Part shown: positions 35,425 through 48,785 of the stretch, one piece after another
Layout of the letters: each line of letters starts with the position of its first letter
How positions within the stretch are numbered: position 1 is the stretch's first letter
Origin: Silurus meridionalis
Lineage: Eukaryota > Chordata > Actinopteri > Siluriformes > Siluridae
Assembly: GCF_014805685.1 (NCBI RefSeq)
Contig: NC_060892.1
Span: 16,032,490 to 16,096,489 of the forward strand
DNA: 64,000 nucleotides
Reading direction: 5' to 3'
The notes under the pieces: model-generated
Told to the model about the DNA's origin: nothing
Seen by the model: the letters and a program-made list of their open reading frames with translations, nothing else
The model's database searches: none
Position numbers and translations under genes: made by a program

Positions 35425-38400
35425 CTGGAAAAGAAACAGTTAACACTTAGCTACTATGGTGAAAAAAAGCTGCTCAGGTTATTTGCACAGAGTAACCATG
35501 ACAATGTTCTTACCAGTCTGGCTGAAACTGGCTAACTAGCAGTGGTGAACAGCAAGGAAGTATTTACTTCCTATTACTGTAACTGTATTTAAGTACATTT
35601 TTATAAATGTGTTTATTTAGAGTATTTTCATTTTAGGAACCCTTTACTTCACTACACTTTAATGTGGAATATCCATGTTTTTTTAACATGCGATAGAACC
35701 CATAGCCCAGCACTATTGAAGTTAATAAAGTTTACAATATTTCAGATTAAACCAAAACAGATGGAACATTTGGAATGAAAAAAATACTTACTTGTTTGAA
35801 TAATGAAAACATTTTAAATAAGCGGCACTTATTTTTGTTCATTTATATGGGAGAACCATTGATATAGATTATGCATTGTTTTGACACAAATGTAATTAAA
35901 AAATGTTTAAAAAAAATGATCATCCTTCTTGACACTTTCTTTGACTTTCTATCCTTTATGTAACAAGTTAAGATGTTTAGAATTTGAATGATTAACTCTG
36001 CTTTAATAAGAAGTGTCTGTGAAGTTGACAGCAGAATTATTTCTTCAAGGAGATGCATGATTCCTGTGATATACAGCATGTGGTAAGGTATATTTCTATA
36101 CTGTTTATTTTGATATACTTGCAGTGTAATCATGTTACAATCTTGTTTAAACCGACAGACCCTTTTTATTCCAACATGCCTTATTGACTATTGAGCTTGG
36201 CGTGATTGCTTTGTTATGAAATCATTAGTGGAGTGGCCTTCAAGCTGCACCACTTTGCAAAAACAAGGCGTTCAGTTTCAGATTGGCTGTAATTATCCAG
36301 TGAGTCCGGCCATGACAGGAGACTGGGCAGGTAACAAGAGAGCATGTGATTATTTTCCTGTTAATGAGGCAGAGTTCATGCAAGCGGTGGCTAGCATCAT
36401 GTGAGAAAGAGGTTGGGGTCCACCCTCAATTCCACAAAGTTGGAGTCAGTTTTGCTAGGTGCAGCATTTTGAAGACATTATAGAATTGCTAGAGTGAGCT
36501 AAAGATGTGTGTGTGGTCCATCCACATGTTACTTTAAGCCCCACTAATGTGTTATGGATAGTAGCACATACACTCATTCCAGCAAAACCCATAAAATTAA
36601 AGAAATGAGCAGGTACCTTTCAGACTGGACGCCATTCTTCAGGCTGCCTGTGTAGCTGTTCTTCTTCTCCATAGCCAAGATATCCACATATCCTCCTGAA
36701 GCTTTGATCACACCAGCATGGAGAGCGGCACGGCAGATACTAGAGCTCTGTAAAGAATACAATTGGAGGATCTTACAGCTGTACCATTTACTCAGAGTCG
36801 GCTCAATACTCAATTTTTCAAGCTGAATGCAAACTTGTCATTCACAAAATTCCTGTAAGTTCATAAAAAACTCTCATCCTACCCATGATTCTGATTGTTT
36901 ATATTTTCCCAGTTTTGGAGTCAAAGCATTTTCTTTTCATTTGCATATCTAATTTACCTTTGTCTAAGATTTTGTTTCCCGTTCTGGTGATGTTATATAA
37001 TAGATTTTTTTTGCATAGGTACAGTCATAATATCTTTTCAGGTAAGTGAGTCAAAGGTTTTGCCTGCATAATTAAAAGGAAATCGTTCCAGTCTTTTGTA
37101 AATGCAGCAAAAAATAATAAACTGCCTGCTGAATACAGCTTGTATATTTTAACATTGACATGTGAGGTCATATCTGATTGCCTCCCATATTCACAGGAGG
37201 TCTCTAAAGATCTAACCGTTTAAAAGTCTAATTTAGTCTCCTCTGATTCGTACCCGAAAGCTGAGTCATCACCAGTTCATTACACCCGCTGATGTTCACG
37301 ATGACCTTCAGGCCGACAGTTTAATATCTCCACACTTGCTGCTGGTCTTCACACTTTCCTGACTTTGAGTGCATATAAAATCCAGCAAAATATATCCTTT
37401 GTGTTTGTGCAATGGAAACAAAAGACCATATCCATAGATACTGAAAGACCAGTTCAGTTCAACTTGACCTTCTAAAGGCAAATAGATGATCTCAGTGTGT
37501 CAGAACGCAGACAGATGACATCATATGACCAGCTAAACAGGGGTGAGGGCAATGCTAGACCAGTCAAGAACATACACTTCTTGTCTGGAGTCTAAAGCAA
37601 CACTCATCTGAGTACCTTCCAAGTGGAGGTGGTGAAGGCTGCTGGGTCTAAATTCACCGTATAAGCAGGTAAAACAGTCTTTAAGTAGCCTCCTTTTCCC
37701 CACCAAGGCACAGGTGGCCCACATATGAATGCAATAATTTTTTATATATATATATTTAGGACATAAGATGTAATTTAACGTTTAGAAGGTTTATAGGAAA
37801 AAATCAAATCCAGTTTTTAAATATATATGATGAGGCAAGACAATAATATGTTATTTGCAGCATATCTAAATAACAGATCTTTTACACAGATATATAGAGA
37901 TTTTTTTTATACAGAGACCCTGAAGTTTTTCTTGTTTTCCTGATGCTTACTGAAAATAAATGAGTGCTAGTTGCAGATGAATAATTGAATGTATGAACAT
38001 TAGAATTCTCTTTTACACTGCTATTTCATTTTGTATACTTTTATCCCTAATATTTTTTATATAATGGATGCATATCATAAGCATGTGGATGGTTATCTTT
38101 CCTTCATTTAACTACTCAGTCATTCTCCTGCATGTCCAAAACTGTAGATCATATTTATGGACAGCAAAATCCTATACAAGCTTATTCCACCCCAAATCAG
38201 GCTTCTACTGTAGCACTGTGTTTAAAAAAAAAATGTGCCCAATATGTACACCATGAACCAGCATCCAAGAGAAATATATCATTTAAACATGGCATTTAAA
38301 GTGTAAAGTAGCATAAAGAAACTAAAGAGTGAGAGTTTCATTTGTGTCCCAGTCCCAGAAGAGAGCTCTGATCTGTGGCCAGCTGGAAAGACCCAGGGCT

Positions 38401-38787
38401 TTGACAGAGGAATGTGATAAACAGGCCAAAATGCAGCAGAGAGTGTGTCCAAGTTCAGTTCCAGCAAATGTGAATGTCTCAGACAAGCATAAGTCTATTA
38501 GAGCTTTATCCCTTTCAGACAACGAGGATCAGCGAGTCAGGGAAGGATGCAGGGCAGCTGAGGACAATCTCCAGAGCAGCTACGAATCATCAAACACTTC
38601 ATTCAGTCCAGACATTTTTACTGACAGCTACTGATTTGATTTGATATGATTTGATTGCTATATAAGCTGTTCCTGATGAAAAACAAAAATCGTATATAAT
38701 ACTATATAATAAAATCTGATATCATAAAGAGAAATTTCTTATCAATAAATAATTATTGACAAATGTAACTAATGAGTAAATAATTAA

Positions 38788-38870
<83 letters not shown>

Positions 38871-40745
38871 CATCTGTAGCATTTTTTAATGCTTTTAAAG
38901 GATCACCTGGTCTACACCTTAAAGCAACAGCTGATCTGTTTACTGTGATTGTATCAGAAGATGATTGAAAATTAAATAATGATATAAAGAACATATGGCA
39001 AGGAATTGCAAGCCCTACATATTTGCTGAGTGAACTGGCATGGTAAACAGTGTCTGTTTCATCTCAGGCAGTAGAGACAGTCAGTTTGACTCTTTGGCAT
39101 GGCTTTAGAGTTTGAGCTCATGAACGATTGAATGGAATTCACTTTGAAACTAATGGCAACATTTAAACCATATTATACACATTTTAACCATATTCACGTT
39201 TGGTATGAAGGTGAAAATATAACAGCATTCAAGTCTTATTTAGTAAGAAATTAGTACGTTTTATTAAGTCTTTTATATAATTCTTTTTCCCAATTATGTC
39301 TATAATGTTCATCATCATTTATTATATTTTTTAAGGTCTGCATTAAATGAACCCTCCTTTTAACCCCCAAACACAGAGAGAAGCTACTTACGTCAGCATA
39401 GACACCACTGCCAATCACTGGAGCCCAGTATGAAGGTTGAGTCTTACAGCTGGCTGGGCATTGAACCCTGAATTGGCATAAAAAAGTCAATTAATAAACA
39501 AAAATATTTTTGTTCTGAAATGTGTACCGTAATTTCCGGACTATAAAGCGTACCCATATATAAGCCGCACCCACTGAATTTGACAAAGATTTTTATTTTA
39601 AACATAAATAAGCCGCACCTGTCTATAAGCCGTTTCTACACTGAAACTAATGAACTTTATACAGGCTTTAACAAAAGACAGTGTCTGTTACACGGTGTAA
39701 CGGGTGTAATATTTTGTGGCTCCTTTAAGAGCAGAGCGGCATTTTGGGAATAGCATGCCACCGCATTTCCGGTATTACTGCGTGTGTGCAAGACCGAGGA
39801 ATATGTCCTTATTATTTTCTGATGCTCATTTCAAAATTTCTTTGACTAACCCGTAACACTGTTGCCAAGAAAAATAAAAAAGCACGAGTTTTGGAAACCT
39901 GTCTGTGCTTATATGATTTCTGTTGCAACTGCAGTTAGGGAGCTCTCCCTTGACCCAGACTCAACGCGTTTCAACGGCTTGTATCTAAACAGTAGTCTAC
40001 CAAGAAAGTCATTGTTCACTGTCTTCCTCCTTCCTTTCACAACTATTTCTCTCGAGAGTTTATCTTTTGGCATCGTTGTGCGTTTAAAAAAACGTTTTTC
40101 CTCTCGATGCCGTGCAGCTCAGAGGTGAGGTGCGGTTTTTCATTCCGTTTGGTCTAATGTTATGGGGTTCAGTTTTTTGGCTTGAAGTTTGTGAAACCGG
40201 GAAAATCCCAGGAAAAATTCATAAATAAGCCTCTTCGTTGTTTAAGCCGCGGGGTTCAAAACGTGGGAAAAAAGTAGCGGCTTATAGTCCAAAAAATACA
40301 GTATGTGTTTTGTTGTGTATAAGAACAAAATGGGTGTGGACTCTAAATCTCCTGTGTGACCAAGACTGGATTCAGCTTAAAATAAATGCAAAAAAAAGTA
40401 ATTTTACCACTGAAATTACTTCAAACTTGACCTCTAAAAAAATAGAAAACCCTCTAAATTATTGAAAAAAACGCAAGGAAGCGTGAACTCCTCTGTCCTA
40501 GAGATCAAAATCTTTGACACTGGAAACTCCTGCCATAAATACTTCAAGAAAACTTCCCATTTTAAAACTTCAAGAATCAGCAACTTCTGACCAATTACAT
40601 TCCAGAAATCATACAGAATCTAAAATTGAATGTACTATAACTATTTTGCTTGTGTTTAATAATAAGTTACATATGCTGACTTGCTTATAACTTGGAATTA
40701 CAAATGCTTTTACCTAATGTACAATAACAATATATTCAGAAAAAA

Positions 40746-40830
<85 letters not shown>

Positions 40831-43800
40831 AGCAGAATAGAGATCTGTTACCTTGGGCAGGTGGAATGGTGGCTGCTGATGGGGCAAATATCAGCCACCC
40901 TGGTGTAGCAGTCAACTGACTTTACTGTGAAGCAGCATAAACAGTGCTTAAGTTACATTTCTGCATGCAGAACAGACAAATAATACACAATATCTAACTA
41001 ATAAAAAATGCTGTTCACTTACCTTCCACTTGTGCTACCACAAATGCATTGGCAATTTTATATTTGCTGTGGAAAAGAAAATGGAGCAATTTATTTAAGA
41101 CATCACTTCAAACAGTTAAGCATAAACTTTAATTGTATTGATTTGTGCAATGGCTTTAAATTGTATACTAGTGTGATGGGATCATGTGAATCACTTGTAC
41201 CTGAAAGACTCAATGCCATTCTTTGTGGCTTTAACAAAAAACGGGACGTTGTCTTTCCTTGTGACCTCAACCAGGCCTCCGTTATTATCAATAACCCCGT
41301 AATGTATCGCAGCACGGCAAATACTGGATTGCTGGAAGAATCAAAGAAGAAAAAAATGTTTAGATTGAAAAAGAATGCAAGATTTATGGAAAAAAAGCTT
41401 AATGTGCAATAAGAAGGCCCCGAGAGACTTACCACATCATAGTACATTGTGCCCCAGACTTTAGCATTGCTGTATAAACAGTTAACAGGGCAGTTGAACC
41501 TGCAGAAAGTGCACACAGGGTTTAATTGGTGGATTTAGACAGTTCTGATTATTAAAAACATTTGAGGATAGATCATATAACGGACCTGTTACAGGTTGCG
41601 CCTTTGCACTTATCCCTCATCTTTGTCTCACACTTGATGTTTTGAGCTGCAGTGCATAAAAAAGAACATGTTAGGCCCACCCACAAAAAGTTGCATAACA
41701 AAGATATGAAATATCCCTTGGAGCACATAGGGTTAAGGGCCTTGCTGTTAGGGCCCAAGAATGGCAGCTTGGTAATACTGGGTCTTGAACCCCTAATCAG
41801 TAACCCGGCACCTTAACCACTGAGCTACCACTCTCCTATTTGTATAACATTATAAATAAATTAGCAGGTCTTACTCAGGAAGCGATTGCTCTTAGGTGTT
41901 GTTGACATTTTAGGTGTAGAAGGTTTAGGTTTACTCCTGGTAACAGGTTTGGATTGAGTAATCTCCACCTGCACAGGAACCTGAGGCTTCTCCACCTCAT
42001 TCATGTCTGGAGTCTCAGGGCGTTGAGGGGTTCCTGGAAGAAGCATGTTAATTAGAACCACTGAGTAGTAAATAAACTGAAGTATCTTATGGTGCACAAA
42101 TATTCATATAACATGTTTACACATTTTCATCGTACAAGATGAAGCTGAGTTTCACCGGTGTATTTTTTATTTTTTTTTTGCAGCAAGTATGATGATAGAA
42201 CGTGTTTTGATTTTTTTTATTCACTGTGAATTACTTTTGGTTTCTAATCAAATATTTGTTAATTAGACCACTCTGATCAAAAATAAAACTTTATTGTATA
42301 TCTCTGTCTTTTTAAAGAATGAAATTGTAGCATTTTTGTAGCAAATTGCAAGCTGTCTTTAAATATCCAACATCAGGCTCTTGGATTAAACCCGTTCCTT
42401 AGAGTAGGATGATTTATGGAGCATTTCTGACTTGCATATATATACAAAAATTACCCTTGTAGCATAGATTGTCTTTGCATACTCCTCCGTAGCTGGGAGG
42501 ACACTGAGAACATGGACGTCCATGCTGGTAGGGCGCCTCCCCAATCCAGTTTCCCCTGATGGAGACAGCACAGTCGGGTCAAAACCATAGGTCAGATCAT
42601 GAAACTCTTTTATAATTTGCTTGTGAATTGCATTTAATGTTCATTCAGAAAGTCTGGTTCTCAAGAATCCAAATAGCAACCAGCAATTAAATGCTCACAA
42701 AAGTCTGGAAATAATCATCTTTAAACATTTTTTTCTTACTGAAGCCACTTTTCTGTTTTCCCACTACGTGGATTAATTGTGATTAGAAATCTTCAACCTT
42801 TTTTGCCTAAAGAGCCCAGGAATATGTGATCTATTTTATACAATTATGCTTTTGTGGACAGATGAAATGTCAGTGGAAATAGTTAAAGAGTGAACATTCG
42901 ACTTACTTTGGTGAGTAGTTGCACACAAGGTAGACAGCGTTTTCCCACGTCTCCCCCCACACGTTCATGCTTGGACACACATGCACAGCACAACCCACAC
43001 GGTTGCTGGTGGCCCAGACAAGCTGCAAGCAACCAGAGACATCTATAAACACAACAATCTACACAATACAAAACACAGGCGTTTTGCTGCCATCAAAAAT
43101 GGCCTAGTGCTATTTTTCAGCTGGCTTTCTAGCAGATATCAAGGCTGCTTTTGTCTATTACAGATAACAATCAGCGAGTGGAAGTAAAACTTTTATGTTT
43201 TGATCGCAATCTAGAGTAAGGCATGAAACATTATGTAGAACTGAAGTACACACTACATTGTGTTAAATCTGTAGGGCTGAGAATGTCCTCATATGATTCT
43301 TTCAGTCTTTAAAATATTGCCTGAGCACTGAGAGTGATAATGAACCTCACATCTACAAAAAATGCTGCACCTCACCAAAATAAGAACTCATTGTTTTCTC
43401 TAAAGGGTTCACTTGTTCATATTAAAACAAAGTATTATAAGTATTTTATTGAATAAATTATTTAAATTGTTTAGGCATTCTGCTATGTTATGTCAGTGAA
43501 TGTTTATTTGTATATATTTTTATTAACAAGCTACTCCTTTTTACTTTTAAGAGGTCTTTCTGGTCACATAAGGGAGTGAAAATGCACAGTCATGTAATAA
43601 ACCACGAGAGTAAAAGAAAAAGTATGTTGCCCTTGAAACTAATCTGCAAAAATATTTTACTATACTTCAAATGTGAAAGTTTATCAATGAATGTGTAATA
43701 TCAACATTATTTGGATACCATTTCCCAGTCAATGTACAGAGTGAGAAAGGTTTGTTGACTTCTTTCCTTGCATTTTAGGTCCTTCCCCCAACCCTGTTTA

Positions 43801-46800
43801 AGTCAAACACATCTGGATCAGTGGGTATGCAGGGGGCTCTAAAAAGAGACTGCTCTTTCATTCAGAGCAGACGTGTGTGACCAGTATCCGCTACCTGTGA
43901 GCTGTAAGCCCAAACAATCTTTTTCATCTTCCACACACAAAAAAACCTTGGTGAATGAAGCACTGACTTAGATCTTAAAACTTTTTTCTGCTAAACACAC
44001 GATGCACAAAGGAGTTCATCCAGTGCAACCAAACTGCTTGGGCCAGGACTGTTTTACTAGTAAATGAATGGAGTTTCTGACTCAGCGCTTTCTCACTCAT
44101 GTACAGTTAAAACTACACAGTGGGTTTGTGTGCAGTCCAACAGAGCAGTGGTTAAAAAGAGAGAGAGAAAAAGAGAGAGATTCTCTCCCTCTCTGTTTTA
44201 GTACTTCCTTTAACAGGGACAGAGAGAGCACATTTAACCCAGTCAAGCCCCACATTTTTTAGCAAAACATCAAGCTCAAATACCATAGCACCCCCAAGAA
44301 ACCTACAAAATGCAGCAATTAAACTTCGTTGTTATCTCCTAAAATGACTAAATAGAAGAGTACAAGCTCTATAACCACAAATATGACAGAAGATTATTAA
44401 TGTTTACAGCTCTTTTTTACGGCTCAGATCAGTGGCATCATGATTAACTACTGAGTACCGACTACTAAAGTATTTTCACCCAGAATCTGGGTGCCTCTGC
44501 CAAGAGGTTACAACTTAACCATAAGTGGATCTTTAAACATGATAATGTTTAATTATGTATCTTTAATAATAAGAGAAACAGAGAAATGGATGAGTGTTAT
44601 GTTTAATTCTGAGGATATCTATGTGCACAGTACAACAAGCAAACAGTACTAGCCATAATGAATGGGAAAATAACTAATAAAAGGTCTTTAGACAACCCTG
44701 ATTAATTAGCACAAAACACATTATTTATTTCTGTACCATTAATACTGGCACTGTACAGCATGTTATTATTATGATAACGGGATTTATTGACATTTTCCAA
44801 TTTTAGAGCTGACTAACATACTGATAAAACAACAAAAGAGAACAGTAGCTGTATGAGAAGGTAAGAAAGCGATAGGGCAGGGTGTTTTATTTAAATTATT
44901 TAAATCTTCACATGTTTTCAGGTCAAATAAAAAAATCGCTCCAGGATTCAGAAAAGAGTTTCCAGATGTTTGTGACCCAATTTCAGTGGGAGACTGTTTT
45001 CACAAATCCATCACAGCTGCTAAGTAAAGTCTGAGAAGATACAGTGCCAGTGCTCATTCTGTCCTTCTGTAAAGATTTCAGCCTCTCTGTCGTTTCCTGT
45101 AATTCATTCATTACAAAGATAAAGTTTTTTTTTCACTTTCTCTATATCTCTATGCTGAGTTGAAAAAAAGGACTTCAGGATAGTTTAAAATTTAGCATGA
45201 GAAATCACAATTTATAAAGGTGAAATATATTTAAATCCCAGATGTCAAAGAAGCACATTTCCTTATCCTTTCCCTTGACATTTCAGTTAGTGTGTTCATG
45301 TATTAAGACATTTAATATCCTAGTAAAAAAATGTTGTCCTTTAAATATAACCTCCTTCAATCTGTTTCCTGCACCATCCCAACAGGGGCCTTCTTTCTCT
45401 CACAGCAGCTGCCAATCTATGCAACATTAGCTCTTTGTTGTGTCTGATAAACCTTAATGTCTGTCTAGTGTCACTGTGACAGATAGGAGAGAGAATCTAT
45501 GTGACTCCTCCCAATCTTACTGTCTTAAACTTCTGGCAATAATTGGCTGTGATATATTCAGGATTTGAACTTGTGATCTCTGGTTAACCTACTTGGGAGC
45601 TCCCAAGACTCCTCATTTAATAAAACCTCCTGTAACATTCCCTATGTAATATCTCTTTTGAAACAGTCTTTCAAATGACATCATGTCCCTCAATTAATGT
45701 CATTAATAACAAAAAATTTAGCTTACATCTCTCAGGCAAAATCCTCAGAAATGTATTCTTTCACTACTATACCTATTTGTGCCATCATTTAAGAAATATT
45801 ACACTGGTTCACTTCTTACACTCAGAGCACAGATTTCAAATAGAAATGGGAATGCAAGAAAAAAAAATTACCTAGTGATGATTGGTTCATTCTGTCTCTC
45901 CTTAATAAAATTCAATTAAACAAAATAGGGAAGGTTGTTTGTAATAGAGGAGTTACCATAGGAATATTCCTGAAGTGATCTTATAACAATGTTACTAAGG
46001 CAGGCTGTTACTAGCGAGCATTTTATTTCACACATATTTAGCATTATAATAGGATTCGTTTACAGAAGATTCTGAACATCAAAACCGTTTCTAATGCTTG
46101 ACAACCACCCAGAATGCATGAGGAGCATTACATTTATCGATTTAATCTGTTGAATTGAATGACTACTCACACATAAATGCACTTAAATCAACACTTCAAG
46201 CTGATTAATGTGTAATTTGACAATTCACAAAATTGTTCTGCTTTCAAGAAGAAATGTTGTTCTGATGAACAATGACTCATTTTTCCCAGCAGGATCTAAT
46301 CAGCTCAGGATTTGCTGCTGTAATATTTCAATGTCATGCCTTTGCACCAGATGATGAAATATTTTGGTAAAACAATATTGACATATTTTTAAAAAGAAGT
46401 TCAGTAATTCAGATGGGTTTGTACTCAAGTGTTGATAATCAGACAACAGTTTTGCAATGGTTGAAACTTCACTTGCATAATGACATCAATAACACTCTCT
46501 AACACTCTCTAACAATCTCTCTAACATTTCTTACATTTCACGATGAACATAGAAAGTTTGCAAAGTTGCACTTCCCTAATGAAAATGTTCTGTGTTTTTC
46601 CAGTTATTTATGGACCTCAAAGAAACCCTGTGTTTATCCCCAATCCCCCTCACCTGTGTGTAGTGAGTACACATTGGTCCAGAGCAGCGTTCAGGGCACC
46701 AGGGGTTGCACTCATGGGCATATGGGTACGTGTAGTCCTTCACCTCATCATACCAGGCCTGGACATGGTAGGCAGGGGAACGGTACCTAAAGGACAGGAC

Positions 46801-47004
46801 ACTAAATCAGTAAAGAACCCCCTAATAGAACCCTGCCAAGAACTTATTTCCTAACCTCATTTCTTTTGCAGAACACAACCACACCCAGGTCCTCTATCTG
46901 TTCTTATTTCTCACTCCAAGGTAAATAACTGTCACTCCCCTGAACAGTTATTCAACTCCACACACTGTAAACATTACTTTATATGGTACTAAGGAAATCA
47001 CTGA

Positions 47005-47072
<68 letters not shown>

Positions 47073-47474
47073 GTGTGTGTGGGAGGGTGTTTGGTGGTGG
47101 AGTTCACAAACTACAGGTTTTGTAGTGTGAAGCTCTCATATTTTGCATAAGAAAACTAAAAAAAAATGAAAGTGTAGACTCTTTCTATTAATGTAACAAA
47201 AATAAATGTAACATTAATAATTATACATTTTTATTATATTACTTTATTAGTGCAGTCCCTGTGTGCAAGCTGTTACTTTAGAAACAATAACACCTGGAGT
47301 TTGCAACTACTACCAGAGCTGCTGAAAATTAATCAACACCTTCTGACCAATCACAATCCAAAACTCAGCAGCGGTATAAATACAAACCCAATTATTTCGA
47401 AACTTTGTCACTGCAGAGCCAAATGTCAGTGAAGTGAATCATTCTCTTTGCAAACAGTTTGTATTACACACTCT

Positions 47475-47540
<66 letters not shown>

Positions 47541-48743
47541 ACAGACCTGCCCCAGTGCACTGCCAGATTCTGTCCAATAGACTTAAGCAGGTCATGGGGT
47601 CCGTGCTCCCATATACACTGTTCAGCCCAGTGTGTAGCAGAACGTTCCAGTTCATCATCCCATATCTTCACACACAAACACACACACACATACACACAGA
47701 GTAAATAATTAATGCAAAAGCACATATTTGTACAAAATATAAGTTAAATAATAACAATAAAGTAAAAATAAAAAGTCCAAAAGATAAAGTTTGTACACCC
47801 TCTTGATTAAATTAAATTAAAATAATATATATTTATATATAATGTGATTTGACAGATGGTTGTTCATTAGCATATATAAATAATAATAATAATAAAACAA
47901 TCTAAAGGATCTAAAAAAAAAAAAAAACTACGTTTAAAAGCAATTCACAACAAATAACTGATTAGCATTATATAAAAATAATCCCCCGCTTTACAGCGGT
48001 TCGAATCTCGTGCCCTCAGTTTATTGCAGAATTGCATACATAACTAATTTGTTTAACTGATTTTTCCGGTCCCGGATAGCACGATAGACCCAAAAACGTA
48101 TATGTAATTGTTTTTATGGAGCTTTATGTTGAAATAATGAAATTTATTAATAAAAATATAATTATTAATTATAAAATGAAGTAAAAGGTTAATACAGTAC
48201 ATTACTGTATACATAAAATAGCCTTTTTAGGGTGGCGTCCGTTTATCACGTTTTTTTGTTTATCTCTGGCAGTTTTGGAACGTAACCACCGCGATAAATG
48301 GGGGATTACTGTAATATATTAGAATGTTAATTTAATATGCATAAAATATTCATAAGAATGGGACACAAATTTCAAGTGCAAGTCATATTGTAATGAAATA
48401 GTTAGACTTCAAATATGCCAATTTTATTCTTGATAAAATAAAAATTCAAACATTGCTAGGCCTACAACAATACAGATACACAAAGGATGTGTAAATACAC
48501 TTGAGTTTTTGACCAAATCATTGATTTCATTCTGCTGTTTCACGAAAGCTAACACCATAATGTGAAGGGAAATGAGAACGAAAAAGGAAAACATACAGAC
48601 TACAAGCAACACAAACATCAGAGTCTGGCTCAGGTCCACTATAAACACTCTGCAATTGAGGATAAATGAAACACATTTCTCTGGCTTATTTCTTCACATG
48701 AGAAGAACGGGGAGGAGGTTTCCATCTCTTCCATGGATACACA

Positions 48744-48785
<42 letters not shown>

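Noticed and set aside
47426..47725. Open frames with HTHTHT or CVCVCV runs near 47448-47725, 48572-48990 and 63602
   Set aside because: Translations of (CA/GT)n repeats. Only the crispld2 exon 3 portion at 47547-47665 is real coding sequence.
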